A DNA stretch of 64,000 nt from Halomonas sp. 1513. GTDB taxonomy: Bacteria > Pseudomonadota > Gammaproteobacteria > Pseudomonadales > Halomonadaceae. The stretch covers positions 496,001 through 560,000 of the forward strand of contig CP019326.1 in NCBI GenBank assembly GCA_001971685.1, given 5' to 3'. Position 1 is the stretch's first letter. Each line of letters opens with the position of its first letter. A program made the position numbers and the translations under genes. The notes beneath the pieces are model-generated. The model did not search any database. It had not been told where the DNA came from and saw nothing but the letters and a program-made list of their open reading frames with translations. This document shows, piece after piece, positions 31,800-41,918 of the stretch.

Positions 31800-32003
31800 G
31801 TGGGCGCTCGGCTGGCTGCGCTGCGATAAGCTCGGCGTTATGCCTGAAGACTTAGCCATAAGTTGCACTAAATATCTGGAAATGCCTTCAAACATTCGAT
31901 TAAATTCCTTGAATGACAGCAACTTGGCGCAAGTTGTGGGGCTGAGCGTTTTTCTATATTCTGATTCGACTCTCTCGTTGAAGACGACTGGACAACTACG
32001 CAT
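31800..32003 (+). other. AT-rich intergenic segment upstream of the malic enzyme gene
   Basis: This 204-base stretch is clearly richer in A/T than its neighbours. TATATT at 31955-31960 is a plausible -10 for the malic enzyme gene, about 44 bases before its ATG, but no good -35 is seen. A 55-codon frame (31840-32007) ends overlapping the next ATG, but its third positions are A/T-rich and it has no ribosome binding site, so I do not call it. The segment may be a regulatory region or a remnant of foreign DNA. Confidence 0.4.
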
Positions 32004-33275
32004 ATGACAGACGCCAAGAAGCAAGCCGCGCTTGACTATCACGCCAATCCCATTCCCGGGAAGCTCTCCGTCGAGCTCACCAAGCCGACCGCCTCGGCCA
32101 AGGATCTGGCGCTGGCCTACAGTCCGGGCGTGGCCGAGCCGTGCCGCGAAATCGCCAAGGATGTCGAGAACGCCTACCTCTACACCGGCAAGGGCAACCT
32201 GGTGGCGGTGATCTCCGACGGCTCGGCGATCCTCGGCCTGGGTAACCTCGGTCCGCTGGCGAGCAAGCCGGTGATGGAAGGCAAGGGGGTGCTGTTCAAG
32301 CGCTTCGCCGGCATCAACTCGGTGGACCTCGAGATCGACGCCGAGAGCCCGCAGGCCTTCATCGACACCGTGGCGCGCGTTGCCATCACCTGGGGCGGCA
32401 TCAACCTCGAGGATATCAAGGCGCCGGAGTGTTTCGAGATCGAGCGTGCGCTGGTCGAGCGCTGCAATATCCCGGTGTTCCACGATGATCAGCACGGCAC
32501 CGCCATCGTCACCGCGGCGGGCATGCTCAACGCCCTGGATATCGCCGGCAAGTCCCTCGAGGAGGCGCGTATCGTGTGCCTCGGTGCCGGTGCTGCCGCC
32601 ATCGCCTGCATGAAGCTGCTGGTGGCCTGCGGTGCCAAGGCCGAGAACCTGTTCATGCTCGATCGCAAGGGCGTGATTCACAGCGGTCGCGACGATCTCA
32701 ACCAGTACAAGGCGATGTTCGCCACCGAGACCGACAAGCGCACCCTGGACGATGCCATCGACGGTGCCGATGTGTTCCTCGGCCTGTCGGGCCCCAACCT
32801 GCTGTCTGCCGAGCAGCTCAAGACGATGGCCGCCAACCCGGTGGTGTTCGCCTGCTCCAACCCGGACCCTGAGATCCATCCCGATGTCGCCAATGCCGCA
32901 CGCGACGATGTGATCATGGCCACCGGCCGCTCCGACTATCCCAACCAGGTCAACAACGTGTTGGGCTTCCCGTTCATCTTCCGCGGCGCACTGGACGTGC
33001 GCGCCACGGCGATCAACGAGGAGATGAAGGTGGCGGCGGTTCACGCCCTAAAGGACCTCGCCCGCGAGCCGGTGCCCCAGTACGTGCTGGATGCCTACGA
33101 GCTCGACGCCCTCGAGTTCGGTCGTGGCTACATCCTGCCCACGCCCCTCGATGCGCGCCTGCTCGACCGTGTCTCGGCGGCGGTGGCCCAGGCGGCGGTC
33201 GACTCTGGCGTGGCGCGCAAGCCGTTCCCGTCGCACTATCCGCTGAACAGCGTCGATGAGGTCTACGGCGGCTGA
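32004..33275 (+). CDS. maeB: NAD(P)-dependent malic enzyme, short form
   Basis: It decarboxylates malate oxidatively to pyruvate and CO2. It has 423 residues, covering only the malic and NAD-binding domains. E. coli MaeB (759) carries an additional phosphotransacetylase-like domain that is absent here, as in the Pseudomonas homologue beside mrcA. Conserved sequences include YSPGVAEPC, the metal- and malate-binding VFHDDQHGTAIV near residue 160, and the Rossmann loop IVCLGAGAAAIA. The ribosome binding site is weak. NAD versus NADP preference cannot be decided. Confidence 0.93.
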   Translation: MTDAKKQAALDYHANPIPGKLSVELTKPTASAKDLALAYSPGVAEPCREIAKDVENAYLYTGKGNLVAVISDGSAILGLGNLGPLASKPVMEGKGVLFKRFAGINSVDLEIDAESPQAFIDTVARVAITWGGINLEDIKAPECFEIERALVERCNIPVFHDDQHGTAIVTAAGMLNALDIAGKSLEEARIVCLGAGAAAIACMKLLVACGAKAENLFMLDRKGVIHSGRDDLNQYKAMFATETDKRTLDDAIDGADVFLGLSGPNLLSAEQLKTMAANPVVFACSNPDPEIHPDVANAARDDVIMATGRSDYPNQVNNVLGFPFIFRGALDVRATAINEEMKVAAVHALKDLAREPVPQYVLDAYELDALEFGRGYILPTPLDARLLDRVSAAVAQAAVDSGVARKPFPSHYPLNSVDEVYGG

Positions 33276-33301
33276 GTCAGGACGCTGACCCGCAGCATAC
33301 G

Positions 33302-33328
33302 ATGCCGGCCCCATGGGGCCGGCATTTT
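33302..33328 (+). terminator. Intrinsic terminator between maeB and the DUF481 gene
   Basis: A perfect 11-bp stem (ATGCCGGCCCC with GGGGCCGGCAT), a two-base gap and TTT. It lies between convergent genes and can serve at least the malic enzyme transcript. Confidence 0.8.
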
Positions 33329-33337
33329 CGTAGATGC

Positions 33338-34090
33338 CTACCAGCTATAGACCAGCGAGGCGCTGGTGGTCATGTCGCTGCGTGCGGTGGCGGTCTCGGG
33401 GGGCTGTGAGTTGCGGCGGATCTCGTGGGAGAGCCGCAGCGCCATGCGCGCATTGATGCGCGCGGTCAGCGCCGAGTAGGAGCGTGAGGTGGTATTGTCG
33501 CGGGTCGCTTCCAGCGACAGCTCCTGGGAGAAAGCGGCGGTGTCGGTGATCTCCCAGTCGTAGGCCAGTGCCCCGTAGCCGACGCTGAGTCCTTCGCTCT
33601 CTTCGTCGCGCACGTCGTCGAAACGATAGCCGGGGCCGGCTTCCAGCGACAGGCGGTGGGTGTCGGAGTCGAGAATCTGGCGGCCATAGCCGGCAATCGC
33701 CGTGACCTGCTGGTCGTAGCCGCTGAAGCGGTCCTTTTCCCAGCGTGCGAAGCCAAACAGGTAGTGGTCGCCGTCGAAGTCGTAGCGCTCGCGCCAGGCG
33801 CCGAGGTACTGCTCGGCGCTGGTGGTGTCGTCGCGGGCCACGTTGCGGACCTCGCCACGCAAGCTGTGTGTCCAGTTGCCGGTCAGCCAGGTCAGGCGCC
33901 CCTTGCCGAGCAGGGTGCGGCTGTCGGTATTGCCGGAGAGCTGGGTAAAGCCGAGTTCGAGGTCGCCGCTGAAGCGGTCGGCCTCTTCGTCAGGCGGTGG
34001 TGGGGCGTAGAAGGGGCTCGCCAAGGCGCTGAGAGGTAGCGCCAGCGCAAGGGCCGCTGCGCCGCATAGGCCAAGCCATTGACGTCTCAT
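33338..34090 (-). CDS. DUF481 (YdiY-like) outer-membrane beta-barrel protein
   Basis: A 250-residue protein with a Sec signal peptide (LGLCGAAALALALPLSALAS, cleavage after about residue 25). A repetitive amphipathic beta pattern with alternating aromatic residues follows. The C-terminal residue is an aromatic tryptophan (SASLVYSW), as outer-membrane barrels require for Bam recognition. LELGFTQLSGNTDSRTLLGK is typical of DUF481 proteins, some described as salt-induced. Ligand and function are unknown. It lies downstream of mrcA on the same strand, separated by a hairpin. Confidence 0.85.
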   Translation of the reverse strand: MRRQWLGLCGAAALALALPLSALASPFYAPPPPDEEADRFSGDLELGFTQLSGNTDSRTLLGKGRLTWLTGNWTHSLRGEVRNVARDDTTSAEQYLGAWRERYDFDGDHYLFGFARWEKDRFSGYDQQVTAIAGYGRQILDSDTHRLSLEAGPGYRFDDVRDEESEGLSVGYGALAYDWEITDTAAFSQELSLEATRDNTTSRSYSALTARINARMALRLSHEIRRNSQPPETATARSDMTTSASLVYSW

Positions 34091-34160
34091 GCTGTAACTC
34101 CCTGTCGCTGCATGGGTGTCAGCCTACCTAGGGCAGGCACCGGGTGCCAATTCATGAAAT

Positions 34161-34191
34161 GCCGCGGGGTGGCGTCCTGCCGCCCCGCGGC
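34161..34191 (-). terminator. Terminator-like hairpin after mrcA
   Basis: On the minus strand GCCGCGGGG and GGC pair with GCC and CCCCGCGGC around a short loop with one mismatch. The stem is strong but the following T-run is poor (ATTTC), so it may be a weak terminator or an mRNA-stabilising hairpin. Confidence 0.45.
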
Positions 34192-34205
34192 GAGTCGGCA
34201 AGCTG

Positions 34206-36734
34206 CTAGAAGATAGCCTCGTAGGAGCCGGTACCCTGCGAACCGCTGCTGTCCTCGATCTCGCGTCCCACGCTGCGCGGCTGATACTCCGGCAGGTGAT
34301 CGCTGTGGAACAGTTCGCTGATACCGCCGGATTGGTCGTCGTGGAGGAGCCGGCCGGTATCGGCATCGACCCGAGCGCGGACGATATTGGCTGGCGCCTC
34401 TGGCATCGCTTCGGGGCGACCGTTGAGGGCATTGCCCATGAAGTCGATCCATACCGGCAGGGCAGCGCGGCCGCCATACTCGCCGGTGGTCTCGTTATTG
34501 TCCTTGCCGATCCACACGGTGGCGACGATATCGTCGTTGTAGCCGGCGAACCAGGCGTCGCGCTGTTCGTTGGTGGTGCCGGTCTTGCCGACGATGTCCT
34601 GGCGGCCGAGTTCGAGGGCGGCGCGCCCGGTGCCGCTGTCGATCACGTCGCGCAGCATGTCGCGCAGGATGTAGACGGAGGTGGGGTCGGCGACGCGCTC
34701 GGCGAGCGGATAGACGCGATCGCCGATCCGTACCTCGGTGGCGCCGTTGTCGCACTCGCGGCAGGCGACCCGCGGCACGGCTTCGTCGATCACGTTGTCG
34801 TCGTTGCCGCGAGTCACGCGTTCGACGAACCAGGGGGAGACCTGGAAACCGCCGTTGGCGAGTACCGCATAGGCGTTGGTCATCTCCAGCGGGGTCAGCG
34901 AGGCGCTGCCCAGTGCCAACGACAGGCCGCGCGGCAGGCGGCTTTCGGCGAAACCGAAACCTTCGAGAAACTCGATGGCGTTCTCGATGCCCAGGCTCTG
35001 CAGCACGCGCACCGTGACCAGGTTGCGCGACTGGGCCAGCGCCACCCGCAGGCGGGTAGGACCGAGGAAGTTGCCACCGGCATTGACCGGACGCCACAGG
35101 TCGTTACTGCCATCCTGCATCACCACCGGGGCATCGTTGACCACGGTGGCAGCGTTCATGTCGCCGTCCTGGAGTGCGGCAAGGAACACGAATGGCTTGA
35201 AGATCGAGCCTGACTGGCGCTGCGCCTGGGTGGCGCGGTTGAACTTGCTGGCATTGAAGCTGAAGCCGCCCTGCAGGGCCAGGATCGCCCCGGTATCCGG
35301 CTCCAGCACCACGATCGAGCCTTCGGCGTCGGGGCGCTGGGAGAGCCGGAAGCTGCCGTCGTTGCGCTCGAGGATGCGTACCAGGTCGCCGCGGCTGGCA
35401 ATCTGTGCCGCCGAGCTCGGCTCGGGGCCGCGGGCGAAGGCGCTGCGGTACTCGCGCGCCCAGCTCAGGCCGTCCCACTCGAGGGTCACCAGCTCGCCGC
35501 GCCGATCGAGGACGGTCATCTCGCGGCCTTCGCTTTCGACCACGATGGCCGCCTGCAGCGGGCCAAAGCCGGGGGTGCGCTCGAGCACCCGCAGCCAGTT
35601 GCTGACGTCGCCGTCGATGCCTTCGACCTGGCTCTGACTGCTCTCGGCGGCCTGGCGCGCGGTCTCCATGACCTCGGGGGATTCGCCGAGCTCCTCTTCC
35701 AGGCCGCTGCGCTCGGTGCGCTCCTGGGCCTCGACCAGGCTCGACGGAATACCGCTCTCCTCGGCGCCGCGCCAGCCGTGGCGGGTGTCGTAGTCGATCA
35801 GGCCGCGGGTCAGGGCGTCGCGGGCGAAAGGCTGCAGCTCGCTGTCGAGGGTGGTATGGATACGATAGCCGCCGGTGTAGGCCTCGTCGCCGTAGCGTTC
35901 GATGGCGAACTGGCGAGCCATCTCGGCGACGTAGGGCGCATCGACCTCGACCTGGGCGGTAAAGCGCTGCGCGGTAATCGGCGCCTGTACGGCTTCTTCA
36001 TAGGCGGCCTGGTCGATATAGCCCAGGTCACGCATGCGATACAGGATCCAGTTACGGCGAATCAGTGAACGCTCCGGGTTGGCCAGCGGGTTGAACGATG
36101 AGGGCGCCTTGGGCAGGCCGGCGATCATCGCCTTCTGGGCCAGGGTCAGCTCCGAGAGCGGCTTCTGGTAGTAGGTTTCGGCGGCGGCGGCGACGCCGTA
36201 GGCGCGGTTGCCGAGGAAGATCTTGTTGATGTAGAGCTCGAAGATCTCCTCCTTGCTCAGCACCTGCTCCATCTGCAGGGCCAGCAGGATCTCGCGAATC
36301 TTGCGGGTAAAGGTGCGGTCCAGGGTCAGCAGGTAGTTGCGCGCCACCTGCATGGTGATGGTGGAGCCACCGGTCTGGATGGTGCCGCCGCTGGAAACCA
36401 GCTCATAGGCGGCGCGCGCCAGACCGCGCGGGTCGACCCCGGGGTGGTCGAAGTAGTTGGCGTCCTCGGCGGCGAGCAGCGCCTGTACCAGGTCCTCTGG
36501 CACTTCGTCGAAGTCGATGGCCATGCGCCGCTCTTCGCCGAACTCGCCAATCAGCTTGCCGTCACGGCTGAAGATGCGCAGCGGGGTGTGCAGCTCGAAG
36601 TCCTGAAGCTGGCGCACGTCGGGCAGGCCCGGGGCGAAGTACAGCGCTGCGCCGACCACGGCCAGTACACTGGCGGTGCCCAGCGAAAGGATAAGCCAGA
36701 GCAGCGAGATAACAGAGGTCTTGAGCAACTTCAT
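34206..36734 (-). CDS. mrcA: Penicillin-binding protein 1A (bifunctional transglycosylase/transpeptidase)
   Basis: PBP1A polymerises and cross-links peptidoglycan. It has 842 residues from ATG 36734 (MKLLKTSVISLLWLILSLG), beginning with a single membrane anchor. The GT51 glycosyltransferase domain contains LLAAEDANYFDHPG with the catalytic Glu, and STITMQVARNYLL. An OB-like insert follows. The transpeptidase domain shows SGSIFKPF (nucleophile Ser), SRN in AQSRNLVTVRV, and KTGTTNE. It is divergent from pilM, the usual ponA-pilMNOPQ arrangement. Confidence 0.97.
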   Translation of the reverse strand: MKLLKTSVISLLWLILSLGTASVLAVVGAALYFAPGLPDVRQLQDFELHTPLRIFSRDGKLIGEFGEERRMAIDFDEVPEDLVQALLAAEDANYFDHPGVDPRGLARAAYELVSSGGTIQTGGSTITMQVARNYLLTLDRTFTRKIREILLALQMEQVLSKEEIFELYINKIFLGNRAYGVAAAAETYYQKPLSELTLAQKAMIAGLPKAPSSFNPLANPERSLIRRNWILYRMRDLGYIDQAAYEEAVQAPITAQRFTAQVEVDAPYVAEMARQFAIERYGDEAYTGGYRIHTTLDSELQPFARDALTRGLIDYDTRHGWRGAEESGIPSSLVEAQERTERSGLEEELGESPEVMETARQAAESSQSQVEGIDGDVSNWLRVLERTPGFGPLQAAIVVESEGREMTVLDRRGELVTLEWDGLSWAREYRSAFARGPEPSSAAQIASRGDLVRILERNDGSFRLSQRPDAEGSIVVLEPDTGAILALQGGFSFNASKFNRATQAQRQSGSIFKPFVFLAALQDGDMNAATVVNDAPVVMQDGSNDLWRPVNAGGNFLGPTRLRVALAQSRNLVTVRVLQSLGIENAIEFLEGFGFAESRLPRGLSLALGSASLTPLEMTNAYAVLANGGFQVSPWFVERVTRGNDDNVIDEAVPRVACRECDNGATEVRIGDRVYPLAERVADPTSVYILRDMLRDVIDSGTGRAALELGRQDIVGKTGTTNEQRDAWFAGYNDDIVATVWIGKDNNETTGEYGGRAALPVWIDFMGNALNGRPEAMPEAPANIVRARVDADTGRLLHDDQSGGISELFHSDHLPEYQPRSVGREIEDSSGSQGTGSYEAIF

Positions 36735-36800
36735 GAACAGGCGGTACCCATGGTGCGTGGAGAGAGAGGCGTTGAAGAAAAACGCAGAAGCCAACGATAT

Positions 36801-36806
36801 ATTATA
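36801..36806 (-). promoter_or_regulatory. Candidate -10 box of mrcA
   Basis: On the minus strand a perfect TATAAT lies 67 bases before the mrcA ATG. The region 17 bases upstream is G-rich and gives no recognisable -35. Confidence 0.4.
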
Positions 36807-36978
36807 GGTAGCCTAGTCGCCCGCCACCAGCGTTGAAGGTGCAACTCCCTCGCAGTTGTGTGATGTCGAGAAAGATCATGTAACCTCATGGTAAGAGTTC
36901 ATGGTCAAGGAATGGGCCTTTTAGCCGATAATAACGACATTGGGCGTCATGTGCGCTTAACAGGGGAGTGGAGCCTTG

Positions 36979-38043
36979 GTGCGATTGAAACGCTCGGGCA
37001 AGGCGCTGGTCGGGGTCGACATCAGTTCGGCGACGGTCAAGCTGATAGAGCTCAAGCATGCGGCCGGTCACTATCAGGTCGACAGCTATGCGGTACGCCC
37101 GCTGCGCGAGGGCGCCGTGGTGGAGCGGCGCATCCGGCATATGGACGATGTCGTCACCGCACTGCGCGCTGCTGTCGATCAGGCGCGGTTGCATACTCGC
37201 CGAGCCTGCGTCGCAGTGCCCGCCGGTGCCGCGATCACCAGGACGCTGACCTTTCCCGCCTCGCTCAACGACGACGAGATCGAGGCGCGCATCGCACTCG
37301 AATCTGACAAGCATATTCCCTTTCCGTTCGCCGAAGTGGCATTCGATTTCCAGCGCCTGGGGCCCAATGCGCGCTACGGCGACCAGCAGGACGTGCTGCT
37401 GGTCGCCTGCCGTCAGCAGGACGTCAGTCAGTTGACCGAGGCCCTGCTGCAGGCGGGGCTCGAGCCGGCGGCGGTAGACGTCGAGACCTTTGCCATGGAG
37501 CGCGCCTTCGGCGAACTGCGCCACCAGCTGCAGCCGCCGCTGCCGGCCGAGGATGACTGCGTGGCGCTGGTCGACATCGGTGCCACCATGAATTCGTTTC
37601 ACGTGCTGCGCCAGGGGCGGGTGATCTATAGCCGCGACACCGTGTTCGGCGGTCGCCAGTTGACCGAGGAGATCCGCAGCCGCTACGGGCTGAGCCTCGA
37701 AGAAGCCGGCCTGGCCAAGAAGCGCGGTGGCTTGCCCGACGACTACTCGCGGGAGGTGCTGGGTCCCTTCCTGGATACTCTGGTACAGCAGATCGGTCGC
37801 TCGCTGCAGCTCTATTACACTGCGGGTCGCAAGTTCGAGGTCAAGCGTCTGATGATTGCCGGCGGCTCCAGCGTGGTACCAGGGCTCAGCGAGCGTCTGA
37901 TGCAAGACAGCGGCATGGAGGTGACCATTGCCAACCCCTTCCTGCGCATGAAGATCAACTCGCGTATCGATATCCACACCCTGGCCGGCGACGCCCCGGC
38001 CATGCTCACCGCCTGTGGCCTGGCCATGAGGGCGCGCCGATGA
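36979..38043 (+). CDS. pilM: Type IV pilus inner-membrane assembly protein PilM
   Basis: PilM is an actin-like cytoplasmic ATPase that binds the PilN N-terminus in the pilus alignment complex. I chose GTG 36979 with GGAG five bases upstream (354 residues); a TTG one codon earlier is possible. The actin-fold phosphate loops are VGVDISSATVKLIEL near the N-terminus and ALVDIGATMNSFHVL in the middle, with IAGGSSVVPGLSERL at the adenosine site. It is first in a tightly overlapped pilMNOP set. Confidence 0.95.
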   Translation: MRLKRSGKALVGVDISSATVKLIELKHAAGHYQVDSYAVRPLREGAVVERRIRHMDDVVTALRAAVDQARLHTRRACVAVPAGAAITRTLTFPASLNDDEIEARIALESDKHIPFPFAEVAFDFQRLGPNARYGDQQDVLLVACRQQDVSQLTEALLQAGLEPAAVDVETFAMERAFGELRHQLQPPLPAEDDCVALVDIGATMNSFHVLRQGRVIYSRDTVFGGRQLTEEIRSRYGLSLEEAGLAKKRGGLPDDYSREVLGPFLDTLVQQIGRSLQLYYTAGRKFEVKRLMIAGGSSVVPGLSERLMQDSGMEVTIANPFLRMKINSRIDIHTLAGDAPAMLTACGLAMRARR

Positions 38044-38639
38044 CCATCGAGATCAACCTGCTGCCGTGGCGCGATCGCGTGCGCGAGCGGCGCAGTCGTC
38101 GCTTTCATGTCGCGCTGCTGCTGGCGGCGGCGGTCGGGCTGGGCAGCGGCGCCAGCATGACGCTCTTTTACCAGCAGCGACTCGAGGCCCAGCAGCAGCG
38201 CAATGCTCACGTCGAGGCCCAGTCGGCACAGCTCGAGCGGGATATCCGCTCGATCGGCGAGTACGAGGCGGCGCGGGCGCAGATGCTCGATCAGATCGAG
38301 GTCTTCAGCCGCCTGCAGGTAGGGCGGCCGCAGACCGTGCACGTCTTCAATCAGCTGGTCGAGAGCCTCGAGCAGGGTGTGCATTATACCCGCCTGTCGC
38401 GGCAGGGAGAGTCGCTGCGCTTGAACGGCCTGGCCGACAGCAATCGCCAGGTATCGGATCAGCTGCGCGCGCTGGCGGCGGCCAGCGCCCTCGATGTGCC
38501 GGTGCTGTCGGAAGTCGAATCCGAGGACGGCGCGGCACGCCGGCGCTTCAGCCTGAGCGTCAACCAGCAGATGCCCGAGGAGGCCGAGTCGCTCAGCGAC
38601 GCGGTGCCTGAGTCGGATGCCGAGGAGGAGTCGTCATGA
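38040..38639 (+). CDS. pilN: Type IV pilus assembly protein PilN
   Basis: PilN is a bitopic inner-membrane protein that links PilM to PilO. It has 199 residues. The conserved cytoplasmic motif INLLPWRDRVRERR lies at residues 4-17, followed by a transmembrane helix near 20-43 and a periplasmic ferredoxin-like fold preceded by a coiled coil. It overlaps pilM by four bases and pilO by four. The tail is strongly acidic (SDAVPESDAEEESS). Confidence 0.93.
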   Translation: MTIEINLLPWRDRVRERRSRRFHVALLLAAAVGLGSGASMTLFYQQRLEAQQQRNAHVEAQSAQLERDIRSIGEYEAARAQMLDQIEVFSRLQVGRPQTVHVFNQLVESLEQGVHYTRLSRQGESLRLNGLADSNRQVSDQLRALAAASALDVPVLSEVESEDGAARRRFSLSVNQQMPEEAESLSDAVPESDAEEESS

Positions 38640-39256
38640 GTCTGGCCGGTGAGTGGCGGCGGCTGCGCGAACTGGAGTGGCGCGAGCTGGATATCAAGGA
38701 GTCGGGCAGCTGGCCGTGGTCGCTGCAGCTGATCTGCTGCCTGCTGGCGCTGGGCCTGACCTTTGCCGGCATGCACTGGTACCTGGCGGCGCCCAAGGCC
38801 GAGGAGCTGGCGGCGGCCCAGCGCCAGGAGCAGAGCCTGCTGCGCGACTACCAGAGCAAGGCGGTCCAGGCGGCCAACCTGCCGGCGATGCGGGCCCAGT
38901 CGGATGAGCTGGAAGAGCGCCTCGAGGCGCTGCTCGAGATGCTCCCCACCGGCGCCGAGATACCCTCGCTGATCGACAATATCAGCGAAACGGCCATCGA
39001 CAACGAGCTGTCGATCGACTTCATTCGGCTGCGATCCCCGGAGGAGCGCGACTTCTATATAGAGCAGCCGTTCGATATTCAGGTGCGCGGCGACTATCAC
39101 CGCATTGCGGCCTTCCTGGCCGGGGTCGCCGGCCTGCCGCGCATCGTCACCCAGCATGACTTCAGCCTGGAGCCGGTGGAGGGCGACGGTCAGCTGCGCC
39201 TGTCGATGCTGGCGCGCACCTACAGCTACCGCAGCGATGTCGAGGAGGCGCCATGA
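38636..39256 (+). CDS. pilO: Type IV pilus assembly protein PilO
   Basis: PilO forms a periplasmic heterodimer with PilN and contacts PilP. It has 206 residues: a short cytoplasmic start, a transmembrane helix near residues 24-44 (SLQLICCLLALGLTFAGMHW), a coiled coil, then the ferredoxin-like domain with IEQPFDIQVRGDYHRIAAFL. It overlaps its neighbours by four bases on both sides. Confidence 0.94.
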   Translation: MSLAGEWRRLRELEWRELDIKESGSWPWSLQLICCLLALGLTFAGMHWYLAAPKAEELAAAQRQEQSLLRDYQSKAVQAANLPAMRAQSDELEERLEALLEMLPTGAEIPSLIDNISETAIDNELSIDFIRLRSPEERDFYIEQPFDIQVRGDYHRIAAFLAGVAGLPRIVTQHDFSLEPVEGDGQLRLSMLARTYSYRSDVEEAP

Positions 39257-39768
39257 AGTCGTCGATGTTCGCCCTGACGATGAGCCTGCTGCTGCTGGCC
39301 GGCTGTGCCGACCCCGACTTGGTCGGCCTCGAGCGCGAACTCGAGGCGCTCAAGCGCAACCCCGGTGAGCTGACGGTGGCGCCGCTGCCCGAGCTGCCGC
39401 GCTACCAGGCGCCGGGCTATGAGCAGGCCGGCGCACGCAGCCCGTTTCAAGCCCGCCGGCCGAGCGATGATGACGAGGCGCAGCCACAGGGCGAGCGTGC
39501 GCCGGATCCCGATCGTCCGCGAGAGCCGCTCGAGCGCTACGACCTGAGTGAGCTGCAACTGGTCGGTACACTGACCGTCGCCGCCCAGCCATCGGCGCTG
39601 CTGCGCTCGCCGGAAGGCCAGGTGCATCGGCTGCGGGTCGGTAACTACCTGGGGGCCGATGATGGCCGCATCGTGAGCATTACCGGGGCGTCGATCGTGC
39701 TGGTGGAAACGGTGCGCGAGCGCAACGCCTGGGTCGAGAGAACGCGAGAAATGACGCTGCCCAACTAG
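39253..39768 (+). CDS. pilP: Type IV pilus assembly lipoprotein PilP
   Basis: PilP is a lipoprotein connecting PilNO to the PilQ secretin. It has 171 residues. The signal peptide ends in a lipobox LLAGC (Cys at residue 18). An unstructured proline-rich region is followed by the beta-sandwich domain containing LSELQLVGTL and HRLRVGNYLGADDGRIVSI. The start overlaps pilO, and pilQ begins 65 bases later. Confidence 0.94.
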   Translation: MKSSMFALTMSLLLLAGCADPDLVGLERELEALKRNPGELTVAPLPELPRYQAPGYEQAGARSPFQARRPSDDDEAQPQGERAPDPDRPREPLERYDLSELQLVGTLTVAAQPSALLRSPEGQVHRLRVGNYLGADDGRIVSITGASIVLVETVRERNAWVERTREMTLPN

Positions 39769-39833
39769 GGCGAACAATAGATGCCGCTAAGCCGCAAGGG
39801 CAAGCGGCACGCTGCAGTGCAGGGGATACGACA

Positions 39834-41918
39834 ATGAGCATGATCACGCGTCTGACCGCAGCCCTCACCATGGTGCTGCTTAGTTTGCCGGCGCTGGCGG
39901 CGTCGACCCTCGACGACCTCAGCTATCGCCAGGGATCGGGGGGCGAGCTGGAGGTCGTGATGACCTTTGGCGGCGGGGTGCCCGAGGTGCGCGGCTATCG
40001 GCTCGAGGATCCGGCGCGCCTGACCATCGACCTGATGGATACCGCCAGCCGCCTGGAGCGCAGTCGGCAGTCGCTGGACATCGCCGGGGTGCGCGACCTC
40101 ACGACGCTCGAGGCCGGGGCGCGCACTCGGCTGGTGTTCGCCCTCAATGATGCCCTGCCCTACAACACTCGCCAGGAGGGAGACACCCTGGTGCTATCGA
40201 TCGGTGGCGAGGGTGGCGCCCGGCAGGCGGCGGCGCCTCAAGCCGCGCCGGCTGGCGCCCAGGCCGAGCCGGTTGGTGCCCAGACCGCCGCAGCCCCGGC
40301 CAGCCGCGAGCCGCGTATCGAGGAGATCGATTTCCGTCGCGGCGAAGAGGGGGCGGGGCGGCTGATCGTTACCTTCGACCGCTCGGGCGTCGACTCCCGG
40401 GTCCGCGAGAGCGGCAATCGCGTGATCGCCGAGCTGCGCCGGGTGGAACTGCCGGCGGAGCTCGACCAGGTACTCGACGTGACCGACTTCGGCACCCCGC
40501 TGCGGCGTGTCAGCCCCCAGCCGGGGCGCGACGGCGTGACCCTCGAGCTCGAGGCTAGCGGCGACTACGCGATGCTCTCGACCCATAGCGGCCGCGAGCT
40601 GGTGATCGAGATTCAGCCGGTGTCCCAGGCCGAGCGCGAGACCCGCGAGCGCGAGCGCTTCGCCTATACCGGCGAGCGCATCACCCTCAACTTCCAGGAT
40701 ATCGAGGTGCGTTCGGTGCTGGCGATCATCGCCGACTTTACCGGCCTCAACCTGGTCGCCAGCGACAGCGTGACCGGCAACGTGACCCTCAACCTCGAGG
40801 ACGTGCCCTGGGACCAGGCCCTCGACCTGGTGCTCAAGAGCCACGGCCTGGCCAGCCGCCAGGAGGGCAACGTGATCGTCGTCGCGCCGGCCTCGGAGCT
40901 GGCCAATATCGAACGCCAGGAGCTCGAGTCCCGCGAGCAGATGGAGACGCTCTCGCCGCTGACCACCGAGATGATCCAGGTGCGCTATGCGCGAGCCTCC
41001 GACCTGGCCGCCCTGCTGCGCGGCGAGGGCGGCTTCGGGCTGCTGACCGAGCGTGGTCGGGTCAGCGTCGACCAGCGCACCAACACCCTGCTGATCCAGG
41101 ACACCGCCGATCAGATCCAGAGCATCCTGCGCACCCTGGATCAGCTCGACGTGGCGGTACGCCAGGTGCAGATCGAGGCGCGCATCGTGATCGCCCGCGA
41201 CAGCGCGACCCGTGAGCTGGGCGTGCGCTGGGGGGCCGAGTCGACCCGCGGCTTCCGCGCCGATCCCGGCGCCGACGACGGCTCCTTCATCGCCCGGGAT
41301 ATCAACCCGCAGGGCCTCAATCGTGCCCGCGGCGGCCTGGCGGTGGATATGGGCAGCGCCACCAATCCGTTGACCACCTTCGCCTTCGGCTACCTGTCGG
41401 GGGATATCCTGCTCGACCTCGAACTGCGCGCCCTGGAGAGCGAAGGCAAGAGCCAGACCATTTCCCAGCCGCGGGTGATCACCGCCAACCAGCGCACCGC
41501 GGTGATCAAGCAGGGCACCGAGATTCCCTATCAGGAGGCCACCTCCAGCGGCGCCACCAACGTCGACTTCAAGGAGGCGGTGCTGTCGCTGGAGGTCACC
41601 CCGCAGATCACTCCGGACAACCGCATCATCATGGACCTGGTGATCAACAACGACACCGTCGGCGAGGAGTTCGCCGGGGTGCCGTCGATCGATACCAACC
41701 AGATCGAGACCCAGGTGCTGGTGGATAACGGCGAGACCGTGGTGCTGGGCGGGATCCTCACCACCGAGCAGGTGCGCAGCCTGTTCAAGACGCCGTTCTT
41801 CGGCGACCTGCCGCTGATCGGCAACCTGTTCCGCTATACCCAAGACTCGAGCGAAAAGGTAGAGTTGCTGGTATTCATCACCCCGAGAATCATCGAGGAC
41901 GGACTGGCAATTCGCTGA
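39834..41918 (+). CDS. pilQ: Type IV pilus secretin PilQ
   Basis: PilQ forms the outer-membrane channel through which the pilus exits. It has 694 residues: a signal peptide ([20 protein letters not shown]), two AMIN domains separated by an alanine-, proline- and glutamine-rich linker near residues 130-155, an STN domain ([20 protein letters not shown]), N-type ring domains, and the C-terminal secretin domain with [17 protein letters not shown]. The stop overlaps the aroK start (TGATG). Pilin and motor genes are not in the window. Confidence 0.97.
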   Translation: MSMITRLTAALTMVLLSLPALAASTLDDLSYRQGSGGELEVVMTFGGGVPEVRGYRLEDPARLTIDLMDTASRLERSRQSLDIAGVRDLTTLEAGARTRLVFALNDALPYNTRQEGDTLVLSIGGEGGARQAAAPQAAPAGAQAEPVGAQTAAAPASREPRIEEIDFRRGEEGAGRLIVTFDRSGVDSRVRESGNRVIAELRRVELPAELDQVLDVTDFGTPLRRVSPQPGRDGVTLELEASGDYAMLSTHSGRELVIEIQPVSQAERETRERERFAYTGERITLNFQDIEVRSVLAIIADFTGLNLVASDSVTGNVTLNLEDVPWDQALDLVLKSHGLASRQEGNVIVVAPASELANIERQELESREQMETLSPLTTEMIQVRYARASDLAALLRGEGGFGLLTERGRVSVDQRTNTLLIQDTADQIQSILRTLDQLDVAVRQVQIEARIVIARDSATRELGVRWGAESTRGFRADPGADDGSFIARDINPQGLNRARGGLAVDMGSATNPLTTFAFGYLSGDILLDLELRALESEGKSQTISQPRVITANQRTAVIKQGTEIPYQEATSSGATNVDFKEAVLSLEVTPQITPDNRIIMDLVINNDTVGEEFAGVPSIDTNQIETQVLVDNGETVVLGGILTTEQVRSLFKTPFFGDLPLIGNLFRYTQDSSEKVELLVFITPRIIEDGLAIR

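Noticed and set aside
31840..32007. 55-codon frame overlapping the malic enzyme start
   Set aside because: A/T-rich third positions unlike every gene in the window, no ribosome binding site, no recognisable family.
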